DNA of 16,357 bases, from assembly GCA_964439135.1 (NCBI GenBank), contig CAYTNN010000095.1, positions 1 through 16,357 of the forward strand, in the 5' to 3' direction. The first letter of the stretch is position 1, and each line of letters opens with the position of its first letter. This DNA comes from JAFGPJ01 sp964439135 (GTDB lineage: Bacteria > Planctomycetota > Phycisphaerae > Sedimentisphaerales > Anaerobacaceae). Positions 6,780-14,454 of this stretch are shown in pieces. The notes below the pieces were generated by a model that searched no databases, was not told the origin of the DNA, and worked only from the letters and a program-made list of their open reading frames with translations. The position numbers were made by a program, and so were the translations under genes.

Positions 6780-7538
6780 ATGAAGAGTACGAAAGCTGCA
6801 ATATGTCAGATATTCTGCCTTGACGGCGACCGCCGGGGCAATTTTATCAGAATTGAGAATGCGATCCGCGAAGCGAAAGACGCTGGGGCCGATATTGCCT
6901 GCTTTCCGGAAACTGCGTTGCTCGGCTGGATCAATCCCGATGCCCATAAAAGAGCACGCCCGATTCCCGGGGAAGATTCGGATCGGCTTTGCAAGCTGGC
7001 CGAAGATTTTGACATTCATCTCTGTGTCGGTCTGGCGGAAAAGCAGGATGGCAACTTGTATGATTCGACGGTCCTTATCGACAACAAGGGAGATATTCTG
7101 CTAAAGCATCACAAGATGAATCTTCTGACGGAATTGATGAGCCCGCCTTACACCCCGGGCGAAAGCATCGGTGCCGTCGAAACCAAATTCGGAACAATCG
7201 GTCTGCTTATCTGTGCCGACACACATGACAATATAATCCTCAAACGTATGGCGGCACTGAAACCGGATTTACTGCTCGTTCCATACGGATATGCCGCCGC
7301 CGAGGACGAGTGGCCGGGCCACGGCAAAGAACTTGAGAAAGTCGTCGCAAACACGGCACGGAAAACCGGAGCGTTTGTCATAGGGACAAACCTTGTCGGC
7401 GAAATAACAAAAGGTCCCTGGAAGGGCCGGATATACGGCGGCCAAAGCGTGGCTGCCGACAGAAAAGGTCAGGTCGTGTCAATTGCCAAAGACCGCGACC
7501 GGGACATAAATATCATTAACGTAAATATTGGCCTGTAA
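6780..7538 (+). CDS. Carbon-nitrogen hydrolase (nitrilase superfamily)
   Basis: The 252-residue protein is of normal length for a single-domain amidohydrolase. The catalytic triad can be placed: Glu44 in 'CFPETALLGW', Lys112 in 'LLKHHKMNLL', and the nucleophile Cys145 in 'IGLLICADTHD'. 'NTARKTGAFVIGTN' and the terminal 'GGQSVAADRKGQVV' are standard late elements of the fold. Such enzymes hydrolyse amides, carbamoyl amides or nitriles through a thioester intermediate; the substrate cannot be predicted here. No signal peptide is visible, so it should be cytoplasmic, in contrast to the exported products of the next two genes. It ends 21 nt before ATG 7560 of the DUF5107 gene and is probably the first gene of that operon. 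Superfamily assignment is secure; activity is open. Confidence 0.88.
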   Translation: MKSTKAAICQIFCLDGDRRGNFIRIENAIREAKDAGADIACFPETALLGWINPDAHKRARPIPGEDSDRLCKLAEDFDIHLCVGLAEKQDGNLYDSTVLIDNKGDILLKHHKMNLLTELMSPPYTPGESIGAVETKFGTIGLLICADTHDNIILKRMAALKPDLLLVPYGYAAAEDEWPGHGKELEKVVANTARKTGAFVIGTNLVGEITKGPWKGRIYGGQSVAADRKGQVVSIAKDRDRDINIINVNIGL

Positions 7539-7547
7539 AGAGAATGT

Positions 7548-7553
7548 GAGGTG
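7548..7553 (+). promoter_or_regulatory. Ribosome binding site deciding the DUF5107 gene start
   Basis: GAGGTG ends 6 nt before ATG 7560, ideal spacing. It overlaps an in-frame GTG at 7551, which is therefore more likely part of the Shine-Dalgarno sequence than the initiator. Confidence 0.6.
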
Positions 7554-7559
7554 AATATC

Positions 7560-10500
7560 ATGAGAGGTCTTGTAAAATATTTCTGGATGATTCTGCTTTT
7601 TAATGGGCTGGTTCTTTCGAGCCGAAGTTATGCTAATGTCAAAGCCTGGGAGGGTACCATCACGATTCCCACTTACGGATGGGCCGAGGATGTGAATCCC
7701 AAGCTCTGGGCCCTCGAAGGTAATGTGAAATTCTCGACCACGGTCAAAGGCTCCATCGTCTATCCTTATTCTATGCAGGACCATCTTTCCAGAACCAAAA
7801 AGGATCGGACGTACAAGGCTTTGTTTCTTGAAAACGAATACCTGAAGGTCACCTGCCTTCCGGAGCTGGGCGGCCGTTTGCATTCGGTATTCGACAAGAC
7901 CGAAGGAAAGGAGATGTTCCATCTCAATAACGTTATCAAACCAAGTATGATAGCAATGCGCGGGGCTTTCATCAGCGGCGGAGTCGAGTGGAACGCCGGG
8001 CCACAGGTACACACGGTCACTATCCTTTCGCCGGTCGATGCCCTGATCGGCAAAAACGCAGACGGCTCGGCATACCTTGAAATCAACAATCTGGAGAAAA
8101 CCCAGCGCACCCAGTGGACGGTGCGCGTGACTCTGCATCCGGGCAAGGCATATCTGGATGAGCAAATTCGCATTTTTAATCCTACGGATGCGATAAGCCC
8201 TTATTATTTCTGGAACTGTACAGCTTTTCCAAATCGGCCTGGCACGCGGTTTATCTATCCGATGACTCTCGGCACGGACCATTACGGCGTTAAGTTTTTC
8301 TCCTGGCCCATCCACGAAGGCAGGGACATATCCTGGCTAAAGAATTATGAAACTTGGGCTTCGATTTTTGCTGTGGATTGTGCCTTCGATTTCTTCGGGG
8401 CCTACGAGGTCGACGCCGATCGTGGGATTGTGCAGGTAGCGGACAAACGCGAACTGAGCGGGAAAAAGGCCTGGACCTGGGGGACATGGGATTTCGGCAT
8501 TGTAAGCCAGCAGAATCTGACCGACAATGATGGCCCTTACATCGAGGTCCAAAGCGGGCCGCTGCCGACGCAGTCCGATTACGGCATGTTGTTACCGAGG
8601 CAGGAGGTCTCGTGGCAGGAATGGTGGTATCCGGTGCACGGGCTCGGCGACGGTTTCGAGTTCGCAACGAAAGACATTGCCGTCCAGACGGCCCGTGAGG
8701 ATGATACTCTTCAGCTACACATTATCGCGACGAGTTCTTTCCCGGGGGCGACCTGCCTGATTACTCGCGACGGCCGGCGACTGCTGAGAAAGAACTTAGA
8801 CCTGGGGCCTGAGAATCCGAAGACGGTGACGCTTTCATCAGCCGGGCAGTCGCCCGTCGAGGTCACCATACGGACCGGTAAGCGGCAGGTCATCGCCTCG
8901 TTTGTGACTCCTTTGCCGATTCCCGAAACTCCCGAGCCCAAACCTTCCGACCTTATGAACAAGCCCGATGAGCAGCTCACGCTGGAGGAGAAATTTCTCA
9001 AGGGCCGCAAGTTCGACCTGGCGACCAGTCGCAGGAGGGCGCGCGAATACTACGAGAAGGCACTGGCCGAAGATGAGTGCTATTCACCCGCTCTGCGGGC
9101 GCTTGCCGTTCTGGATATCGAGGCCGGGCTGTGCGAAAAAGCTGCCGGCCGGTTGAGAACCGCCGTGAAAAGAGATGAGACAGACGGGTTGTCCTGGTAT
9201 TTCCTCGGTGTGAGTCAGTTGCGGTTGGGAAATGACGCTGAGGCTTTGCGCTGTGCTTACAAAGCGATACGATGTCTCGGCACGGATTCTCTCGGCTGCG
9301 ACCTGGCCGGTCGTGCTCATATGCGGCTGGGCGAGTATTCTAAAGCTATAGGAGTTTTCAGAAGGGCGGTTCGGCTTAATCCGAAGGATTACAAGGCGAA
9401 GGACCATCTGCTGCTGGCCCTTTATGCCGCCGGCAGGAAAAAAGCGGCGTATAAGCAGGCCGAAGAGAGAATCGCCGAGAATCCGACGGCTCTGGTCCCG
9501 AGGATGATTATCGCGCTTCAAAGCAAAGATCGGATGAATCGGTTCGTGCGTGAGGCTCGGGCTTTCGTGGGAGAGGATGAATTTGAAATGCTGGAAGCCG
9601 GTCTTGTCTTTGCGGAGGTGGCTCTGGCGAATGAGGCCGAAGAGTTGCTGCGGGCGGCCTGCGTCGAGGCGGTGCCGGAGGATCAGCGAAGTCCGCTGCC
9701 GGTATATTATCTGGCTTATCTCGCATCGCTGCAGAAGGACCAGGCCAAAGCCGGCGCGTATCTCGCTCAGGCTGCCCGGATGCACCGTGATTATGTCTTT
9801 CCTTCCCGCCCGGAAGAAGTTGCCGTTTTTGAATGCGCTGTAAAGAACAACCCCGACGATGCTCATGCACATCTGCATCTTGGGAATCTTTACAGTCATC
9901 TGGATAGGCAGGATGAGGCGGTCCGGCAGTGGAGCAGGGCGGCTGAGTTGGATTCGTCTTTGAGCGTTGCATTTCGCAATCTCGGTCTCTACGCCTGGGC
10001 GGCGGAAGAAGACCTTCCGAAGGCGGAAGAATTCTACAGGAATGCCATTGCCGCGAGGCCAAAGGACCAGACTTTGTACCGGGATTTGGCCGATATTCTA
10101 CTGGCGGCAAAGAGACGGCCCGATGCGATAAAGACCCTCGAATCGATGACGTATGAGAAAAACCGTCGGGCCGATATCATCATAATGCTTGCCCAGATGT
10201 ATCTTGACCAGCAGCAATACACAGATGCTATCGATCTGCTCGAATCCACGCCGTACTTTGTCAACTGGGAAGGCCAGACGATTACCTGGGATCTGTTCCA
10301 CAAGGCCCATCTGGAACGGGGCCGGATATGTTTTGAAGACGAAGATTTCGCCGGGGCGTTGCGTGACTTCAAGGCTTCCCTAACATATCCGAAAAACATA
10401 GGCGTCGGCCGCTCCAACAGGCCTCAGGAAGCATCGGCACAGTATTGGCGAGGTAAAGCACTGCAGGCCCTTGGACGCCTCGACGAAGCTCGCTCGGCAT

Positions 10501-10583
10501 GGAAGGAAGGAGCCGCCGGCCACAAAGGCCCGGGCGACCAGAACGAGCACATAGAACTCTGCAAAAAGGCTTTGTCAATGTGA
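7560..10583 (+). CDS. Exported DUF5107-TPR protein
   Basis: About 1007 residues. The N-terminus MRGLVKYFWMILLFNGLVLSS followed by 'RSYAN' is a signal peptide. Residues about 40-360 match DUF5107: an opening 'TITIPTYGW', then 'YLKVTCLPELGGRLHSVFDK', 'KEMFHLNNVIKPSM', 'SGGVEWNAGPQVH' and 'YYFWNCTAF', a mutarotase-like beta-sandwich layout. A short beta-rich linker (about 370-455) and a Pro-rich segment (PIPETPEPKPSD) lead into TPR repeats from about 490 to the end, for example 'ALRALAVLDIEAGLCEKAAG', 'DAHAHLHLGNLYSHLDRQDE' and 'AQYWRGKALQALGRLDEA'. DUF5107-TPR proteins are common in carbohydrate-using Bacteroidota and Planctomycetota; the domain probably binds or processes a sugar, but no activity is asserted. 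It lies 21 nt after the amidohydrolase and 79 nt before the CxxCH/PD40 gene. A GTG start at 7551 would add three residues. Confidence 0.85.
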   Translation: MRGLVKYFWMILLFNGLVLSSRSYANVKAWEGTITIPTYGWAEDVNPKLWALEGNVKFSTTVKGSIVYPYSMQDHLSRTKKDRTYKALFLENEYLKVTCLPELGGRLHSVFDKTEGKEMFHLNNVIKPSMIAMRGAFISGGVEWNAGPQVHTVTILSPVDALIGKNADGSAYLEINNLEKTQRTQWTVRVTLHPGKAYLDEQIRIFNPTDAISPYYFWNCTAFPNRPGTRFIYPMTLGTDHYGVKFFSWPIHEGRDISWLKNYETWASIFAVDCAFDFFGAYEVDADRGIVQVADKRELSGKKAWTWGTWDFGIVSQQNLTDNDGPYIEVQSGPLPTQSDYGMLLPRQEVSWQEWWYPVHGLGDGFEFATKDIAVQTAREDDTLQLHIIATSSFPGATCLITRDGRRLLRKNLDLGPENPKTVTLSSAGQSPVEVTIRTGKRQVIASFVTPLPIPETPEPKPSDLMNKPDEQLTLEEKFLKGRKFDLATSRRRAREYYEKALAEDECYSPALRALAVLDIEAGLCEKAAGRLRTAVKRDETDGLSWYFLGVSQLRLGNDAEALRCAYKAIRCLGTDSLGCDLAGRAHMRLGEYSKAIGVFRRAVRLNPKDYKAKDHLLLALYAAGRKKAAYKQAEERIAENPTALVPRMIIALQSKDRMNRFVREARAFVGEDEFEMLEAGLVFAEVALANEAEELLRAACVEAVPEDQRSPLPVYYLAYLASLQKDQAKAGAYLAQAARMHRDYVFPSRPEEVAVFECAVKNNPDDAHAHLHLGNLYSHLDRQDEAVRQWSRAAELDSSLSVAFRNLGLYAWAAEEDLPKAEEFYRNAIAARPKDQTLYRDLADILLAAKRRPDAIKTLESMTYEKNRRADIIIMLAQMYLDQQQYTDAIDLLESTPYFVNWEGQTITWDLFHKAHLERGRICFEDEDFAGALRDFKASLTYPKNIGVGRSNRPQEASAQYWRGKALQALGRLDEARSAWKEGAAGHKGPGDQNEHIELCKKALSM

Positions 10584-10662
10584 AGGTTATGGCTGAATTG
10601 ACAGGACTTTCGTGTCACGATTTTGTTGATAATCGGATTCTTTGCTGTCGTACAGAAAATTT

Positions 10663-13029
10663 ATGTTTTTTAAGCGTATAAATAAGAAATCCCTGACAGG
10701 CATGCTTGTTGCGGTTGTCGCAGCAGGTGTGTTAATTGTTTGCTACAAGTCGGTACCCGAACCAGGGGATCTGTTGGCACTTTATCGCGATGGTGCGGAG
10801 TATGACGACTTGATAATTCACTATCCGCTTGATGAGACTCTTTTTCCTCCGGAAATTGTGCCGCCTACATTTCACTGGGAAGATGGTAATTCCAAATCAA
10901 ATATGTGGCTGGTAAGTATCAAGTTCCAGGATAATGGGACCCCGATAAGTTTTGTCACTCACCAATCCCGGTGGATACCTGAGCAGCAGCAGTGGGAAAC
11001 CATCAAGAAACAGTCGTTGGAAAGAAACACCCAGGTTACAATCCTGGGTATCAGTCGCCGGATAACAACAAGGATTCTCTCGGCCGGGCGAATCTCAATC
11101 AAAACATCTAAGGATCCGGTCGGTGCGCCATTGTTCTACCGGGAAGTAAACCTGCCGTTTATTGATGCCGTTAAAGATCCATCGAATATCCGGTGGCGTT
11201 TTGGAAGCATTTCGTCGCCCGAGCAGCCTCCGATCATCTTGGAAAATCTGCCGGTTTGCGGAAATTGTCACTCGTTTCCCATAGACGGTAAAACTCTTGC
11301 AATGGATGTGGATTATGCCAACAGCAAGGCTTCATACGTTGTTACACAAGTCGCCGAGCAAATGATCCTTGCTACCAGCGACATAATAACGTGGAACGAT
11401 TTCAGGAAAGAGGATGGGCAGCAAACGTTCGGCCTGCTTTCTCAAATATCTCCGGACGGCAGGTTTGTGCTCAGCACAGTCAAAGATGCGTCCGTCTTCG
11501 TTCCCAAACCGGATCTGGCATTCTCACAACTCTTTTTTCCCGTCAAGGGCATTCTGTGTGTTTACGACAGGAATGCAGGGACCTTCGCTGCATTGCCGGG
11601 AGCAGATGATCCACAGTTTGTTCAGAGCAATCCGAGTTGGAGTCCCGACGGCAAATACATCGTTTTTGCCAGGGCCAAAGCACACAAGCTCAAGAACATC
11701 ATCGGCCCACGCAAGGTGCTTCTAACGCCGGAAGAATGCAAGGAATTCCTTGAAGAAGGCAAACTGTTTTTGTTCGACTTGTACAGGATCCCATTCAATG
11801 ACGGCAAGGGCGGCGAACCGGAGCCGATTCAAGGTGCTTCCAATAACGGCATGAGTAATTTCTTTGCAAAATACTCGCCAGACGGCAAATGGATCGTCTT
11901 TTGCAAAGCCAAAAGCTATATGCTGCTCCAGCCTGACAGCGAACTCTATATCATACCAGCCGAAGGGGGAAAGACAAGAAAACTGCGCGCCAATACCAAT
12001 CGTATGAACTCATGGCACAGCTTCTCACCAAACGGCAGGTGGCTTGTGTTTTCTTCCAAGGCTAATTCGCCCTACACTCAGCTTTTCCTCACCCATATCG
12101 ACGAACAGGGGCAAAGCAGCCCCGCCGTTTTGTTGGAGCACTTTACATCTTCCGACAGGGCCGCAAATATACCTGAGTTTATTAACGCCGAGCCAACCGC
12201 GATTAAGAGAATCCGCGAACAATTTCTCGATGATTTCTCTTATCTGAGAGCCGCCAGTGAATTCATCAAAGGCAATGATTTTACCGGCGCCGAACGGCAA
12301 TGCAGAAAATCGCTGGAACTGAATCCCAAAAACGCGAAAGCGCACGCCATTCTCGGCATAGCACTGGTTCGCCGGGACAAGTTAGACGAGGCAACCGGCC
12401 ATCTGTTGGAGGCGATACGCCTTGATCCAACCGACTACGAAGCGCACTACACCCTCGGCCAGACGATGACTCGCCAGAAGAAATTCGAAGATGCAATCAG
12501 GCATTTCTCGGTGGTTCTCAAGCTCAGACCGGACTATACCCAGGCACATAGCTATATGGGATCGCTGCTGTTGGCAAAAGGAATTCTCGATCAGGCTGCG
12601 GTTCATTTGTCGCAGGCGCTGCGCCTTGACCCGAACTATGCCGATGCTCACTATAACATGGGCCAATTGATGCTTCGCCGTAAGAATCTCGATGAAGCAG
12701 TCCGGCATTTGTCGCAGGCAGCCCAACTCAAGCCTGATGACGCCCAATCCCACTACAAACTTGCCCTGGCGCTGGCCCAGCAGAAACAGCCGGGTCGGGC
12801 CGTTGTGCACTACGCTAAAGCAGTATCTCTTGAGCCGCAGGTCGACACCTCGCCTTTGCTGAACCACCTGTTGGCAGCGCACTATGCCGAGGCCCGCCGG
12901 TTCCGTGAAGCGACTTCGCATGAAGAAAAGGCGCTCAAGCTCGCTCGCGCCGCCGGCTACGAAAAGCTTGCACAGGAATTCGAAAAATGGCTCAAAGCTT
13001 ACAAAGGGCTAAGCAACTCTCCAGAGTAG
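10663..13029 (+). CDS. Membrane-anchored CxxCH / PD40 beta-propeller / TPR protein
   Basis: About 788 residues from ATG 10663 (an in-frame TTG at 10642 would add seven). A basic start (FKRINKKS) and one hydrophobic helix (GMLVAVVAAGVLIVCY) suggest an N-terminal membrane anchor or uncleaved signal. A beta-rich region (about 40-190) is followed by a single c-type heme signature C199-G-N-C-H203 (codons 11257-11271) within 'LPVCGNCHSFPIDGKTLAMD'. Four PD40/TolB-like blades follow, marked by 'SPDGRFVLS', 'SPDGKYIVFAR', 'SPDGKWIVFCK' and 'SPNGRWLVFSS'. The C-terminal 260 residues are TPRs ('NPKNAKAHAILGIALVRRDK' and three or more further copies). Domain calls are secure; heme attachment is only suggested, because one CxxCH can occur without heme. 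Role unknown; likely periplasmic. It is probably the third gene of the amidohydrolase operon, whose second gene also ends in TPRs. Confidence 0.8.
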   Translation: MFFKRINKKSLTGMLVAVVAAGVLIVCYKSVPEPGDLLALYRDGAEYDDLIIHYPLDETLFPPEIVPPTFHWEDGNSKSNMWLVSIKFQDNGTPISFVTHQSRWIPEQQQWETIKKQSLERNTQVTILGISRRITTRILSAGRISIKTSKDPVGAPLFYREVNLPFIDAVKDPSNIRWRFGSISSPEQPPIILENLPVCGNCHSFPIDGKTLAMDVDYANSKASYVVTQVAEQMILATSDIITWNDFRKEDGQQTFGLLSQISPDGRFVLSTVKDASVFVPKPDLAFSQLFFPVKGILCVYDRNAGTFAALPGADDPQFVQSNPSWSPDGKYIVFARAKAHKLKNIIGPRKVLLTPEECKEFLEEGKLFLFDLYRIPFNDGKGGEPEPIQGASNNGMSNFFAKYSPDGKWIVFCKAKSYMLLQPDSELYIIPAEGGKTRKLRANTNRMNSWHSFSPNGRWLVFSSKANSPYTQLFLTHIDEQGQSSPAVLLEHFTSSDRAANIPEFINAEPTAIKRIREQFLDDFSYLRAASEFIKGNDFTGAERQCRKSLELNPKNAKAHAILGIALVRRDKLDEATGHLLEAIRLDPTDYEAHYTLGQTMTRQKKFEDAIRHFSVVLKLRPDYTQAHSYMGSLLLAKGILDQAAVHLSQALRLDPNYADAHYNMGQLMLRRKNLDEAVRHLSQAAQLKPDDAQSHYKLALALAQQKQPGRAVVHYAKAVSLEPQVDTSPLLNHLLAAHYAEARRFREATSHEEKALKLARAAGYEKLAQEFEKWLKAYKGLSNSPE

Positions 13030-13313
13030 AACGATAAGGGTTTAACTGGATCATATGAATGCATTCCTATTTCGAGCAATAAGATTCGAATATGTTGTAG
13101 AATTATACAGCAAAGGCATTTTTTTGAAACTAAAACTGGCAGGCAGACAGGCTAAGAATTCAATTCAGCCTCTTGCCCAAGGGTGGGCAGAAACTCTGGC
13201 GCGGATTGCTTAGATCCAGTAAATCAGAGTCTAACTGTTGTACTTTTGAGCCAGACAGATTATTCTACCTCTGTATATATACGATAGTATGACTAAGTAG
13301 TTTTGGATATGGA
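13030..13313 (+). other. Intergenic region without a recognised gene
   Basis: The 284-nt stretch is AT-rich. It holds a 10-bp perfect palindrome GAATGCATTC (13057-13066) and a short GC hairpin TGCCC/GGGCA (13174-13178 with 13185-13189) that lacks a T-tract. AT-rich sequence (TGTATATATACGATAG, 13272-13287) lies before the next gene, but no -35/-10 pair at proper spacing was found. No coding frame of note was seen. Confidence 0.5.
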
Positions 13314-14159
13314 GTGTCTATTCGAATTATCAATACATGCGCGATTGTGTTCGTTTGTTTGGTGTCACTGTCATTATTGTCGTGCGGATCACACGTAGCC
13401 GGCACTAATGTCATACCTCTTTCGCGTGCTCATGCCCACAATGATTACGAGCACGACCGGCCTTTGTATGATGCGCTCGATCATGGTTTCAACAGCGTCG
13501 AGGCGGATGTTTTGCTCGTCGACGATGATCTGTACGTAGCTCATAATGCCCGTGAGGTAACGCCTGACAAGACTCTGCGTTTGCTGTATCTCGAACCGTT
13601 GAAAAAACGCATAATGAAAAATTGCGGACGCGTTTACCCAAAAGGGCCGCAGTTTACGCTGCTCATCGATATAAAAACCGGTGCCGTTGAAACCTACAGG
13701 GCTCTCGATAGAATCCTGGCTGAGTATCGAGACATCTTTACATCCTTCGGCCCGGACGGCCGAAGCGACAAAGCCGTCCTTACAATCATCACGGGCAATC
13801 GTCCTCGTGAGTTCATGGAATCGCAAAAACTCCGCTACGCCGGTTGCGACGGCAGACTTACGGACCTCAAGTCCGACTATCCGGCGGATTTAGTCCCGAT
13901 GATAAGTGACAACTGGAAAAAATACTTCAAGTGGAACGGGACGGGCGAAATGCCCGTGGGAGAGCATGACAGGCTAAGAGAAATAGTGCAAAAGGCGCAT
14001 GAAAAGGGCAGACTGGTGAGATTCTGGTCGACACCGGACAATCCTTCATCGGCCAGAGAGGTCCTCTGGAGCGAGCTTTTGTCGGCCGGCGTCGATTTGA
14101 TCAATACCGATGATCTCGAAGGCCTCCGGCAATTTCTTCTGGCGAACCGGGCCAGATAA
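13314..14159 (+). CDS. Predicted lipoprotein of the GDPD/PI-PLC-like phosphodiesterase superfamily
   Basis: The 281-residue product starts at GTG 13314, behind GGAT (13305-13308). A hydrophobic N-terminus ends in the lipobox L21-L-S-C24, so it is probably lipid-anchored and exported. The mature part begins with 'RAHAHNDYEHDRPLYDAL', followed by 'GFNSVEADVLLVDDDLYVAHN'. This pattern gives the candidate catalytic histidines (His42, His77) and metal-binding acids (Glu63, Asp65) of the TIM-barrel glycerophosphodiester phosphodiesterase superfamily. 'FTLLIDIKTG' (114-123) supplies another conserved strand, and 'GVDLINTDDLEGLRQFL' is the usual last strand and helix. The 'HAHNDYEH' form belongs to an uncharacterised subgroup rather than classical GlpQ/UgpQ, so the substrate is unknown. 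It stands alone between two long intergenic regions. Superfamily call is strong; start moderately sure because the Shine-Dalgarno is short. Confidence 0.82.
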   Translation: MSIRIINTCAIVFVCLVSLSLLSCGSHVAGTNVIPLSRAHAHNDYEHDRPLYDALDHGFNSVEADVLLVDDDLYVAHNAREVTPDKTLRLLYLEPLKKRIMKNCGRVYPKGPQFTLLIDIKTGAVETYRALDRILAEYRDIFTSFGPDGRSDKAVLTIITGNRPREFMESQKLRYAGCDGRLTDLKSDYPADLVPMISDNWKKYFKWNGTGEMPVGEHDRLREIVQKAHEKGRLVRFWSTPDNPSSAREVLWSELLSAGVDLINTDDLEGLRQFLLANRAR

Positions 14160-14228
14160 GCAATTTCCTCATTTTCAGAAAATTCACATCAAAAAAGCAA
14201 TAATCCACGCATAATCCGGAGATTTTTC

Positions 14229-14258
14229 TTGACGGAAAGGCGGCTTCTCTGGTATAAA
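14229..14258 (+). promoter_or_regulatory. Promoter of the LamG protein gene
   Basis: TTGACG (14229-14234) and TATAAA (14253-14258) are separated by 18 nt, the best sigma70-like match in this part of the window. Predicted start near 14265 leaves a leader of about 190 nt before ATG 14455, room for post-transcriptional control. Confidence 0.55.
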
Positions 14259-14372
14259 TACAATTAGCATCTATAGATATTTAGTTTTGCAGCAGCCGGG
14301 ATTTTAAGAGTCTATTTCAGTACTTATTTTTCAATTAGCAGTTCGTATCAGGCTTTTGAAGGAAGGAGGCAA

Positions 14373-14444
14373 TTGCATTTTCGAGTTTCGATTCTTGATT
14401 GTCGATTTTTAATCGGCAAACATTTTTATGTTAACTTTTTATAG
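14373..14444 (+). CDS. Possible 23-codon leader peptide upstream of the LamG gene
   Basis: A TTG codon at 14373 stands 3 nt after AAGGAGG (14363-14369), itself part of GGAAGGAGG. The frame runs 23 codons (MHFRVSILDCRFLIGKHFYV then NFL) to TAG at 14442-14444, which overlaps the AGGAGG ribosome site (14443-14448) of the LamG gene. Inside it lies a small hairpin CGATT-TTT-AATCG (14403-14415). The strong Shine-Dalgarno and stop/ribosome-site overlap suggest coupling or attenuation. The TTG start, tight spacing and short length leave this uncertain. No family resemblance. Confidence 0.25.
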   Translation: MHFRVSILDCRFLIGKHFYVNFL

Positions 14445-14454
14445 GAGGATTATT

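Noticed and set aside
7479..8315. Minus-strand open frame of 278 codons across the amidohydrolase/DUF5107 junction
   Set aside because: It is opposite two convincingly assigned genes and spans their junction, with no ribosome site or motif.
10642..10662. TTG 10642 as start of the CxxCH/PD40 gene
   Set aside because: TTG is a rare start without a better ribosome site than ATG 10663, and the extra seven residues add nothing to the signal/anchor. It remains possible.
13097..13109. TGTA-N6-TACA inverted repeat as a further BlaI operator
   Set aside because: The half-sites are in the opposite order and wider apart than the TACA-N2-TGTA site at 2015-2026, so it does not fit the same operator.
13174..13189. 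Hairpin TGCCC/GGGCA as a terminator of the CxxCH/PD40 gene
   Set aside because: The stem is only 5 bp, there is no T-tract, and it lies about 145 nt after the stop codon.
14381..14415. TCGA/CGATT-rich stretch as a mobile or dispersed repeat
   Set aside because: It looks like low-complexity repetition of 'TCGATT', but there is no second copy in the window and no terminal repeats or target duplication.
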